A DNA stretch of 7,507 bases from an uncultured Lachnospiraceae bacterium. Its GTDB lineage: Bacteria; Bacillota; Clostridia; Lachnospirales; Lachnospiraceae. Positions 1-5,549 of this stretch are shown in pieces. Both the position numbers and the translations under genes were made by a program. The notes under the pieces were generated by a model that saw nothing but the letters and a program-made list of their open reading frames with translations, did not search any database and was not told where the DNA came from. The stretch lies in NCBI GenBank assembly GCA_910579495.1, contig CAJTVD010000116.1, positions 1 through 7,507 on the forward strand, given 5' to 3'. Each line of letters opens with the position of its first letter. The first letter of the stretch is position 1.

Positions 1-33
1 ATCTGCCAAAGAGAGCTGTTTATGTGTTATCAT
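1..33 (-). CDS. Probable transposase, first 11 codons only
   Basis: Reading leftward from the ATG at 33-31, the frame encodes MITHKQLSLAD and runs off the window. The short motif (M-I-T-x-K-Q-L-S-L-A-D) resembles the N-terminus of a group of clostridial DDE transposases that begin with a similar 'LSLAD' segment. That is recognition from memory on 11 residues and is weak by itself. Support comes from the good ribosome binding site AAAGGAG at 44-50, ten bases from the ATG, and from its place just inside a junction that disrupts an ABC transporter gene. No catalytic residue lies within the window. The gene points the same way as the exporter it interrupts. Confidence 0.45.
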   Translation of the reverse strand, partial: MITHKQLSLAD

Positions 34-43
34 ATAGATACGA

Positions 44-50
44 CTCCTTT
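44..50 (-). promoter_or_regulatory. Ribosome binding site of the probable transposase
   Basis: AAAGGAG on the minus strand, 10 bases before the ATG at 33-31. It is the main reason for accepting such a short partial frame as a gene start. Confidence 0.5.
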
Positions 51-86
51 ACTGGTGGATATGGATAATTGTTACTGGACATTTCA

Positions 87-95
87 ATTATACCA
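87..95 (-). promoter_or_regulatory. Extended -10 promoter of the IS transposase
   Basis: The minus strand reads TGGTATAAT: a consensus TATAAT (87-92) preceded by the TGn of an extended -10. The -35 region at the proper distance (about AACAAC) is poor, which is tolerable for an extended -10 promoter. It lies 54 bp upstream of the transposase ATG and points into it. The TAA in this box also happens to be the stop codon of the truncated ABC gene. Confidence 0.4.
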
Positions 96-1755
96 CAGAC
101 CTGTGAGGAGTTGTTTTATTTTGTAACAAAGAGAATCCTGTATTTATGCGGGTTCTGGCGTTTCGCAAACGCCTATCATCCATGATAATAAAAGGAGCAT
201 CCTTATAAATTGCCCTGGCGATAGCCATTTTCTGCTTTTCCCCTCCGGAAAAGGAAATGCCGCTCTCATGGAAATCCTTCCCCACATAAGTTGCCAGCCC
301 CTGCTCCAGCGCCCCTAACCGCTCCTTTAGCCCCGCCTTTTCCAGGGCGTCCACAACTCTTCCTTCTTCCGGGGATCCAGAGGATGCGATGTCCTCCCCA
401 AGAGGGAAGGCAAACATACAAAAATCCTGGAAAACCACGGAAAACAGGCGGCAGTATTCCTCATAGTTATATTTACGGATATCGATTCCGTTGATTTTGA
501 TACACCCTTCCGTGACATCATACAGGCGGCACAAAAGCTTGATAAAAGTAGTTTTCCCGGAGCCGTTTTTCCCCACGATGGCCATTTTTTCCCCGATTTC
601 AAAAGAGATATCCAGATCCTTTATCACGTCCCTGTCTGTCCCGGGATAGCGGAAGGACACATGCTCAAAAGATACATGGAAGCGGTTATCCTGGCGCTTT
701 TCAACAGGAAGAGTCCCATTGTATTTTCGGTTGCCCAGATGAATAAATTCCATATAATTTTTTGTAAATGTGGAAAGTTCTTTTATGCGTCCTATGGTCT
801 CTGCAAATTCTGTGACTGCGTTGGTAAGCTGTACGATGCTGGCTGCATATACCACCACATTTCCTATGGGGATCAGCCCCATATAGGCATGGATCACGAT
901 AAAAACATAGACCAGGAAACAGGAAATATCGGATAATGCCACACCTGTCAATAACCCATTGATATAAAAGTGGTTTCCTTTTAACTGTTGCTTTTGCAGT
1001 TTCCCGTAAGTGTGGTGGATCTCATGGTCAATGATATCCTGCTGGCGGTTCATCCTTAAGTCTTTCTGGGATTCTACCCCGGAAAACATATTCATGAAAT
1101 ACCTTCTTTTGTTAAAAAGCCCTTCCATCTGACCGTAGACATTTCCTGCTTTTTCCACAAAATAAATACTTGCCTTATAGTTGCCCCATACCATAAAAAG
1201 GATCGCTGCACATAATCCCAGGGAGATAAAAAACGAACCTTTCCCGTTCCCAATCTTTTCTTCTCCAAAAAACATGGGAAAAAGGACGACCAGGGCAGTA
1301 AATACAGATAAAAGGTTTGCCAGCGTAGACTGGGCAAAAAACAAAAACCAGCCTCTGATGCCAAAGTTTGACCTGGACAGCGCCCAGCTGCGCAATTCCT
1401 GCACATGGGGATCTTCCAGATACTCATAATCCATAGAAAGGCTTTTCCGGTTCATTTCCCCGGACTCCAGATCCACAGAATTATCCCTTGCACGCCTGGA
1501 ATTCTCAGTCAGCCTGGCGTGCAGGACAGTAAACAAAAGCGTCGTAAGGAGGATCGCCAGGGCATATTGGAACAAAGTTCCCATATCGGCTCCCTGATAG
1601 ATTTTATTCAGCAGGAATCCCATTCCCACGATGCTGATATAGGGAAGGATGGCTTCTGTAATGATCAATCCTAACAGATTAATCACAGTGCCTTTTTCCC
1701 TTTTGGCAAGGTCTTTAAAATATACCCAAATATCGTTCCAGTTTGATCTATTCAT
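88..1755 (-). pseudogene. ABC exporter half-transporter, 3' end destroyed by an insertion
   Basis: This is an ABC exporter subunit with an N-terminal membrane domain and a C-terminal ATPase. I start it at the ATG at 1755 (MNRSNWNDIW), which has AAAGGGA just upstream and overlaps the previous gene's stop by 8 bp. A longer in-frame start at 1860 lies inside that gene. Hydrophobic segments occupy roughly residues 25-80, 135-200 and 265-310. The ATPase has Walker A GKNGSGKT (395-402), Q-loop Q443 and signature SGGEKQ (503-508). It reaches FIIMDD (522-527) and then runs into 28 unrelated residues ending at 88. The D-loop, H-loop and rest of the NBD, about 80-100 residues, are missing. The second D of MDD may be native, as in degenerate Walker B sites of heterodimeric exporters, or may come from the insertion. 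Family membership is certain and the substrate is unknown. The product is very probably inactive as an ATPase subunit. Confidence 0.88.
157..173. repeat. Perfect hairpin at the IS/exporter junction
   Basis: GGCGTTTCGCAAACGCC on the plus strand: two 7-bp arms (GGCGTTT and AAACGCC) around CGC. It lies two bases from the point where ABC exporter homology is lost, so it probably belongs to the end of the inserted element, or to a palindromic target the element chose. No U-tract follows on either strand, so it is not a typical terminator. Confidence 0.6.
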
Positions 1756-3649
1756 AAAAAATCCCTTTATGGTCTTGCGTTTTATCAAAATCATCATCCA
1801 TGATGGCGCACTGCCTTTTATTTTTTTCCTGTTCTTTGTAATACATGCTCTGTACCTCAAACAGCTCTGCGTAACGGCCTCCCTGGGCCATCAGCTCATC
1901 ATGGGTACCCTCCTGCGTGATTTTCCCATGCTCCATGAGGATGATCCTGTCACAGAAACGGGTACTGGATAAGCGGTGTGATATATACACGCAGGTTTTT
2001 CCTTTTGCAGCCTGGCTGAAATCCAGGTACATCTGGTTTTCGGCTATGGGGTCTAATGCGGCGGTGGGTTCATCCAAGATCATGAAGGGAGAATCTTTGT
2101 ATAATGCCCTGGCGAACAGCAGCTTTTGCTTCTCCCCTCCGGAAAAATCAGTGGCTTCCCCATTGGCTTCCCGTACAAGAAGAGTTTCTCCCTTTTTAGG
2201 AAGGCTTTCATATTTTTCCGAAAAACCCGACATCTTAAGCGCCCAGGCAAGTTTTTGGCTGTCAATATCTTCCGGTTTTTCCCCTGTCAGGTTTAGATCC
2301 AGTGTTACAGGCAGAAAAGTATGGTCCTGAAACAAAACAGATACCAGTCCGTGATACTCTTCCTTGCTAAAATCAGATACCGGGATGCCATTGATCAGTA
2401 TTTTTCCTTCTGTTGGCCTGTAGAATCCGCATAAGAGTTTTACCATGGTGGTTTTGCCTGCGCCGTTTAACCCGATCAATGCCAGCTTTTCTTCCGGTGA
2501 GATGGTCAGATCAATATGATGCAGGGTATCCTCCTTATTGCCAGGATAACGGAAGCTTACCCCCCTTAATTCAACCTTGATGCCTTCCTTTTTTATCCGC
2601 TGGATCACCTCATTTCCCACCCCTTCTGACCAGCCTGCATTTTCAGGCAGATCCAGCAATTCCCGGATATAGTTGATGGAGACAGCAATAGGGTCTAAAG
2701 TGACGATCTGATCCATCAGGGACATAAAATTACTGGAAAAGCTTTTGATCAGGCCAATGTATAATACAAAGGCGGATACAGTGATTTCTTTTTTCACCAA
2801 TAAACTGATAAGGAATACATAGGAAAACAGGTTCAGTATGAATGTCATGGAAGCATCTGATGTAACATTAATAAAATAACCGTTGCGTATTTGCCTTAAG
2901 GTATCATCTATTCCTTTAAATGCCTGTCCATACTTTCCCATGATCCATCCGGACATTTTGTAGATCCTGATATCTTTTCCTGCAGACCTGTCCATTGCCT
3001 GTTTATTAATGTAAGCTGTCTGTCTGGAATAAACATTGAGCCGCTCATGGGAGATCCTGTGTTTTTCCCTTGCCCAGGCCAGTATTTTCATACTGAGCAG
3101 GGAATTGATTATGGCGATAATCACGATCAGGATATTTTTTGACCCAATCATTGCGCCGTACCACAGGACGCTGAGCAAGCCTGTAAAGGCAAAGGGGATG
3201 GCAAGAAGGGAGTCCCTGATGCCATAGCTGTTTCGGATAACATTGAGCACATTTCCAATCAAGCTGGCATATCGGGAGTCTTCCAGCATATCATAGTCCA
3301 GGTGCATCAGCTTATGGTAGACAAGCTTTTCATAATACATAGTGAGGGATTTTGCGTTGTCCCATAAATATTCACTCATTCCTTCACTTATCATTTTCAT
3401 AAGGCATATGCCTAGGGATAATACAAAAATATAGAGCATAAGCGCCGGGAGATCCCAGTGGTTTTCCAAAGCGCGCACGATCTCCGCAGGCAGCATGATT
3501 CCCAGGTAAGTGGCCAGTACCCTGGGCATTACCGGTAAGATCTGGCAGTAAAACAGGTTTTTGTCCCATTGCCTGGATGACTTTATATTGAAAGCGATAT
3601 TGCTAAACCATCTGCGTGTACCCAAGGATGTTTCTCTTGATTTTTTCAT
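1748..3649 (-). CDS. ABC exporter half-transporter (membrane domain plus ATPase), intact
   Basis: This is a 633-residue ABCB-type half-transporter that would sit in the cytoplasmic membrane and use ATP to export an unidentified substrate, probably as a heterodimer with the product of the overlapping next gene. The membrane domain covers about residues 35-310, with hydrophobic stretches near 65-85, 147-190 and 267-302. The ATPase is complete: Walker A GLNGAGKTT (393-401), Q-loop Q441, signature SGGEKQ (503-508), Walker B FMILDE with catalytic E527, D-loop ALD, and H-loop H558. A charged tail of about 30 residues follows the ATPase. No C39 peptidase domain is present, so it is not a leader-cleaving bacteriocin exporter. 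The ATG at 3649 is preceded by AAAGGA at 6 bases spacing. It is first in its operon, and its stop overlaps the next start by 8 bp, suggesting translational coupling. The nearby LytTR/GHKL pair suggests induction by an extracellular peptide or drug (inference). Confidence 0.92.
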   Translation of the reverse strand: MKKSRETSLGTRRWFSNIAFNIKSSRQWDKNLFYCQILPVMPRVLATYLGIMLPAEIVRALENHWDLPALMLYIFVLSLGICLMKMISEGMSEYLWDNAKSLTMYYEKLVYHKLMHLDYDMLEDSRYASLIGNVLNVIRNSYGIRDSLLAIPFAFTGLLSVLWYGAMIGSKNILIVIIAIINSLLSMKILAWAREKHRISHERLNVYSRQTAYINKQAMDRSAGKDIRIYKMSGWIMGKYGQAFKGIDDTLRQIRNGYFINVTSDASMTFILNLFSYVFLISLLVKKEITVSAFVLYIGLIKSFSSNFMSLMDQIVTLDPIAVSINYIRELLDLPENAGWSEGVGNEVIQRIKKEGIKVELRGVSFRYPGNKEDTLHHIDLTISPEEKLALIGLNGAGKTTMVKLLCGFYRPTEGKILINGIPVSDFSKEEYHGLVSVLFQDHTFLPVTLDLNLTGEKPEDIDSQKLAWALKMSGFSEKYESLPKKGETLLVREANGEATDFSGGEKQKLLFARALYKDSPFMILDEPTAALDPIAENQMYLDFSQAAKGKTCVYISHRLSSTRFCDRIILMEHGKITQEGTHDELMAQGGRYAELFEVQSMYYKEQEKNKRQCAIMDDDFDKTQDHKGIFYE

Positions 3650-3680
3650 GTGGGATCCTTTCCGTAAAGAGATATTTAAG

Positions 3681-3774
3681 GGATAGCGTGAAAGCGGACT
3701 GTTGATATTTATAAAACAATGGATGTTTGTTTTTATGAGGAAAAAGACTTAATAATTCCGCTTTCACGTTATCC
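3681..3774. repeat. 18-bp inverted repeat, widely spaced, upstream of the ABC operon
   Basis: The arm GGATAGCGTGAAAGCGGA (3681-3698) and the arm TCCGCTTTCACGTTATCC (3757-3774) match as inverted repeats at 17 of 18 positions, around a 58-base AT-rich spacer. It lies entirely in the leader or promoter region of the exporter operon. It could be paired operator sites, a long-range RNA stem in the leader, or terminal repeats of a tiny non-coding element. The sequence does not decide among these, and I see no clear target duplication. Confidence 0.75.
3708..3713 (-). promoter_or_regulatory. Possible -10 box of the ABC operon
   Basis: TATAAA on the minus strand in an AT-rich stretch inside the spacer of the 18-bp inverted repeat, about 60 bp before the exporter ATG. 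No good -35 box lies 16-18 bp upstream, as expected for an activator-dependent promoter but also for a chance match. A competing weak site (TAAAGTATAT) lies nearer the direct repeats, around 3780-3790. Confidence 0.25.
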
Positions 3775-3805
3775 TTCCCATATACTTTACCATAAATTTT
3801 CCCCT

Positions 3806-3846
3806 AAAAAAATTCGTGCACGAATAACATCTTCTCATGCACGAAT
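3806..3846 (-). terminator. Rho-independent terminator of the regulator-kinase operon
   Basis: On the minus strand, ATTCGTGCA (3838-3846) pairs with TGCACGAAT (3812-3820), a perfect 9-bp stem with a 17-base loop, followed directly by a run of T (3806-3811). It begins 13 bases after the kinase stop codon. The inner segment ATTCGTGCACGAAT (3812-3825) is also a perfect palindrome, so alternative folding is possible. Confidence 0.65.
3817..3846 (-). promoter_or_regulatory. 9-12-9 bp direct repeat, candidate LytTR regulator site
   Basis: On the minus strand ATTCGTGCA occurs twice (3838-3846 and 3817-3825), separated by exactly 12 bp, so the copies are 21 bp or two helical turns apart. LytTR regulators such as AgrA and ComE characteristically bind two 9-bp direct repeats with a 12-13 bp spacer. 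Against the published half-site pattern (W, A/C, C/A, GTT, N, R, T/G) the register TTCGTGCAT agrees at 7 of 9 positions, so the spacing is better evidence than the sequence. It lies upstream of the exporter genes and next to a LytTR regulator gene. It also forms the stem of the terminator described separately. Confidence 0.4.
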
Positions 3847-3858
3847 GGTATTTTCAGT

Positions 3859-4587
3859 TTATTTTTCAATCAGGGGAAGCATGATCTCAGTTGCGAATAC
3901 CCCTGGTTCTGTTTGCCTGTTTAAGAAGCCATTGTATTTGGCCACAATGCTGTCGATCCGGGGCAGCCCAAAACCATGGGCTCCCTGTTTGCCGGAAAGA
4001 AAGCTGCCATGGGTTTTTGGGAGATCCTTTTCCATGGAATTTGCCACATAAATATAGAGCTGTTGTTTGACGATATCCATATAGATCCGTATAAACCGCT
4101 CCTTTTCATGGGGAATCTTCATACAGGCTTCTATGGCGTTGTCCAGTATATTTCCAATCAAAACGGACAGGTCGGTTTCCGATACCACAATGGCATCCGG
4201 CAGGGAAGCAGTAGCATCCACTGAGATCTTCTTTTCCTGCATCAATGACAGTTTACTGTTTAAGATCGCGTCAACCATTACATTGCCTGTCTTAAGGACA
4301 GTGTCCACTGTGGTAAGGTCTTTTTCCAGCTTGTCCAGATAATCCATTGCCTGACCGTATTGCTGGAAAATCAAATTTGCTTTTAAAACCTGGATATGGT
4401 TATGGTAGTCATGCCGCCATTCCTGCATTTTGCGGTAGGTGACATTGATCTCATTATAGAATTTACTCATAAAGTCGTTCTGGAAACCGGAAATCCTGCG
4501 GCTTACCGCCCAGGGCAGGAACAGACGCCACAACAGGAAATTTACAAAGATCACCAGAGCGATAAATAAAGCAATTGTCAAAGTCAT
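3859..4587 (-). CDS. Short GHKL-family sensor histidine kinase (AgrC-like)
   Basis: This 242-residue membrane-anchored kinase is predicted to autophosphorylate on histidine and pass the phosphate to the LytTR regulator encoded just upstream. One hydrophobic segment (about residues 3-27) is followed by a linker, the H-box WRHDYHNHIQ with acceptor H59, N-box LIGNILDNAIEA (N146, N150) and G-box HGFGL (204-208). These are hallmarks of the AgrC-type GHKL class. AgrC-like kinases usually carry five to seven membrane segments and exceed 400 residues; this one has only one, so it lacks a recognisable peptide-sensing domain. The ATG at 4587 has a weak GGGG-type site about 8 bases upstream and lies 51 bp after the regulator gene, consistent with one operon. 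No autoinducer gene is adjacent. It may sense through its single helix or a partner such as the exporter (inference). Confidence 0.88.
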   Translation of the reverse strand: MTLTIALFIALVIFVNFLLWRLFLPWAVSRRISGFQNDFMSKFYNEINVTYRKMQEWRHDYHNHIQVLKANLIFQQYGQAMDYLDKLEKDLTTVDTVLKTGNVMVDAILNSKLSLMQEKKISVDATASLPDAIVVSETDLSVLIGNILDNAIEACMKIPHEKERFIRIYMDIVKQQLYIYVANSMEKDLPKTHGSFLSGKQGAHGFGLPRIDSIVAKYNGFLNRQTEPGVFATEIMLPLIEK

Positions 4588-4638
4588 GTTTCTACCCCGG
4601 CATATTGCAAGCTCATCTTGCCCTCAGTCTCTGATTCG

Positions 4639-5370
4639 TCAGCCTCTATGTTTTTTATTTTCACACAAACCATAATTTTTGATAAAAGTTTCATTTACTG
4701 CCTTATAGGCGCTCCGGCTTATGGGGATCCTTGCTTCCTGGTCGTCCATTACGATTTCCGTTCTGGTAATTGCGGAGATATGCTTCAGGTTCACAAGATA
4801 GGAACGGTGGCACTGGACGAATTCCATAAGTTTTCCCAGTATCTTTATCATTTCTGTAAGAGAGTGGTGCAGATGGTATTGCCGGCAGGATGTGTGCAGC
4901 ATACAATAATGCCCTGCCGCCTCCACATACCAGATCTCAGAAGGGGCGAGAAGTAACAGGCCCTCATCCATGGAAAAGGTGAGTTTTTCTTCTGCCTTTT
5001 TCCCCTTTGCCAGCTTGTCCATTACGGCAAAAAGCTTTTCCCTGCTTGTGGGCTTTAGCAGGTACTGGATCGCGGATACTTCATAGCCCTGCGCCATATA
5101 AGTTTCATAGCCGGTAATGAATAAAATGGGGATCTCTTCATTTTCTTCCCTTACCTTCTTTGCCAGTTCCATGCCGCTTAATTCATCCATTTCAATGTCA
5201 AGGATCAGCAAATCAAAGAACTTGTCATCCTCCCAGGAAAACAGAAATTTTTCCCCGCTGGGAAAAGGGACGGTTTCTGCAAGCTGGCTCCGTTCCCGTG
5301 CCCATTCCTGTAAATATTTTGTGATCAGTTTTCTCTGCACTTCCTCATCATCGCACACTGCTATCCGCAT
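4639..5370 (-). CDS. LytTR-family response regulator (AgrA-like)
   Basis: This 243-residue DNA-binding regulator is the partner of the downstream kinase. The receiver domain (about 1-115) has the acidic pair D7-D8, phosphoacceptor D58 in LLILDIEM, T86 in FITGYE and K106 in YLLKP. The LytTR DNA-binding domain (about 130-232) shows the typical WYVEA, then FVQCHRSYLVNL around H188-R189-S190, and a C-terminal ISRS stretch. I start at the ATG at 5370 because GGAGG lies 7 bases upstream. The longer in-frame start at 5466 would run through the promoter at 5417-5445. It is first in a two-gene operon with the kinase. The likely targets are its own promoter and the exporter operon (inference from position and the direct repeats). 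It belongs to the same broad class as AgrA, VirR and ComE, but nothing identifies a specific orthologue. Confidence 0.92.
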   Translation of the reverse strand: MRIAVCDDEEVQRKLITKYLQEWARERSQLAETVPFPSGEKFLFSWEDDKFFDLLILDIEMDELSGMELAKKVREENEEIPILFITGYETYMAQGYEVSAIQYLLKPTSREKLFAVMDKLAKGKKAEEKLTFSMDEGLLLLAPSEIWYVEAAGHYCMLHTSCRQYHLHHSLTEMIKILGKLMEFVQCHRSYLVNLKHISAITRTEIVMDDQEARIPISRSAYKAVNETFIKNYGLCENKKHRG

Positions 5371-5377
5371 ACCCTGT

Positions 5378-5384
5378 CCTCCCC
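5378..5384 (-). promoter_or_regulatory. Ribosome binding site fixing the response regulator start
   Basis: GGGGAGG on the minus strand, 7 bases before the ATG at 5370. It favours the MRIAVCDDE start over the upstream in-frame ATG at 5466. Confidence 0.8.
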
Positions 5385-5416
5385 ACCAGTCCCATATGAG
5401 GGTAATTGCTTTATGT

Positions 5417-5445
5417 ATTATAACCAAATTTCCTAAAACTGTATA
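5417..5445 (-). promoter_or_regulatory. Promoter of the regulator-kinase operon
   Basis: Minus strand: TATACA (5440-5445, 4 of 6 to TTGACA), a 17-bp spacer, and a consensus TATAAT (5417-5422). It lies about 47 bp upstream of the regulator ATG and diverges from the permease promoter. The weak -35 fits a promoter that can be activated. Confidence 0.6.
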
Positions 5446-5452
5446 GGGATTT

Positions 5453-5479
5453 TTTTTGATGCCCAACTGATTTTTGATG
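5453..5479 (-). promoter_or_regulatory. Candidate operator upstream of the regulator promoter
   Basis: On the minus strand, TCAGTTGGG (5462-5470) fits the published LytTR half-site pattern at every position. It is flanked on both sides by direct repeats of CATCAAAAA (5471-5479 and 5453-5461, 18-bp period), just upstream of the -35 box. A second good LytTR half-site at 12-13 bp is not visible, so autoregulation is only suggested. Confidence 0.3.
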
Positions 5480-5490
5480 TCTTCATAATG

Positions 5491-5519
5491 TTGACAAATA
5501 CAGCCAAGTCAGGTATAAC
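5491..5519 (+). promoter_or_regulatory. Promoter of the ArsP_2-like permease gene
   Basis: TTGACA (5491-5496), 17-bp spacer, TATAAC (5514-5519): 11 of 12 consensus positions at ideal spacing. Transcription should start near 5526, leaving a leader of about 25 bases, too short for a yybP-ykoY type manganese riboswitch. No convincing metal-repressor operator was recognised. Confidence 0.78.
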
Positions 5520-5536
5520 ATGTGTAATATAAATTC

Positions 5537-5541
5537 AGGAG
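5537..5541 (+). promoter_or_regulatory. Ribosome binding site fixing the permease start
   Basis: AGGAG, 8 bases before the ATG at 5550. The longer in-frame ATG at 5520 abuts the -10 box, lies upstream of the expected transcription start and has no such site. Confidence 0.75.
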
Positions 5542-5549
5542 CACATGAT

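Larger units (their letters stand above)
1..175 (-). mobile_element. Left end of an insertion sequence, cut by the window edge
   Basis: The ABC exporter reading frame stops resembling its family exactly at its Walker B motif, at plus position about 175. The DNA beyond it, read on the minus strand, has the layout of an IS left end: a perfect 7-bp stem hairpin GGCGTTTGCGAAACGCC (157-173), an extended -10 box (87-95), an AAAGGAG ribosome binding site (44-50) and an ATG opening a transposase-like frame (33-31). The hairpin sits directly at the junction and may be the terminal repeat or a terminal structure. The element continues beyond position 1, so its other end, family and target duplication cannot be seen. 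That foreign DNA interrupts the exporter is strongly supported by the lost motif. That it is an IS is inferred from the layout and the short N-terminal peptide. Confidence 0.6.

Noticed and set aside
327..602. Open frame of 91 codons on the minus strand inside the truncated exporter gene
   Set aside because: It overlaps the ATPase domain in another frame, has no ribosome binding site and shows no family motif, while the overlapping frame carries Walker A and the signature.
3650..3858. Gene for a pheromone or bacteriocin precursor next to the two-component system
   Set aside because: Both strands were read; only very short frames without a leader-peptide pattern were found.
3719..4051. Plus-strand frame covering the exporter control region and the kinase 3' end
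   Set aside because: It is antisense to conserved kinase motifs, and in the intergenic part it crosses the terminator and the inverted repeat. No start signal was found.
4618..4956. Plus-strand frame opposite the response regulator
   Set aside because: It is antisense to the conserved LytTR domain and its product looks like a reverse-strand shadow with no motif.
5371..5466. Longer start of the response regulator at 5466
   Set aside because: The extension crosses the regulator promoter and adds 32 residues before a receiver domain that normally begins at MRIAVCDDE.
5520..5549. Longer start of the permease at 5520
   Set aside because: This ATG touches the -10 box and would lie upstream of the expected transcription start; the ATG at 5550 has AGGAG at good spacing.
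5520..5549. Metal-sensing riboswitch ahead of the permease
   Set aside because: The leader between the predicted transcription start and the ATG is only about 25 bases, too short for any known metal riboswitch.
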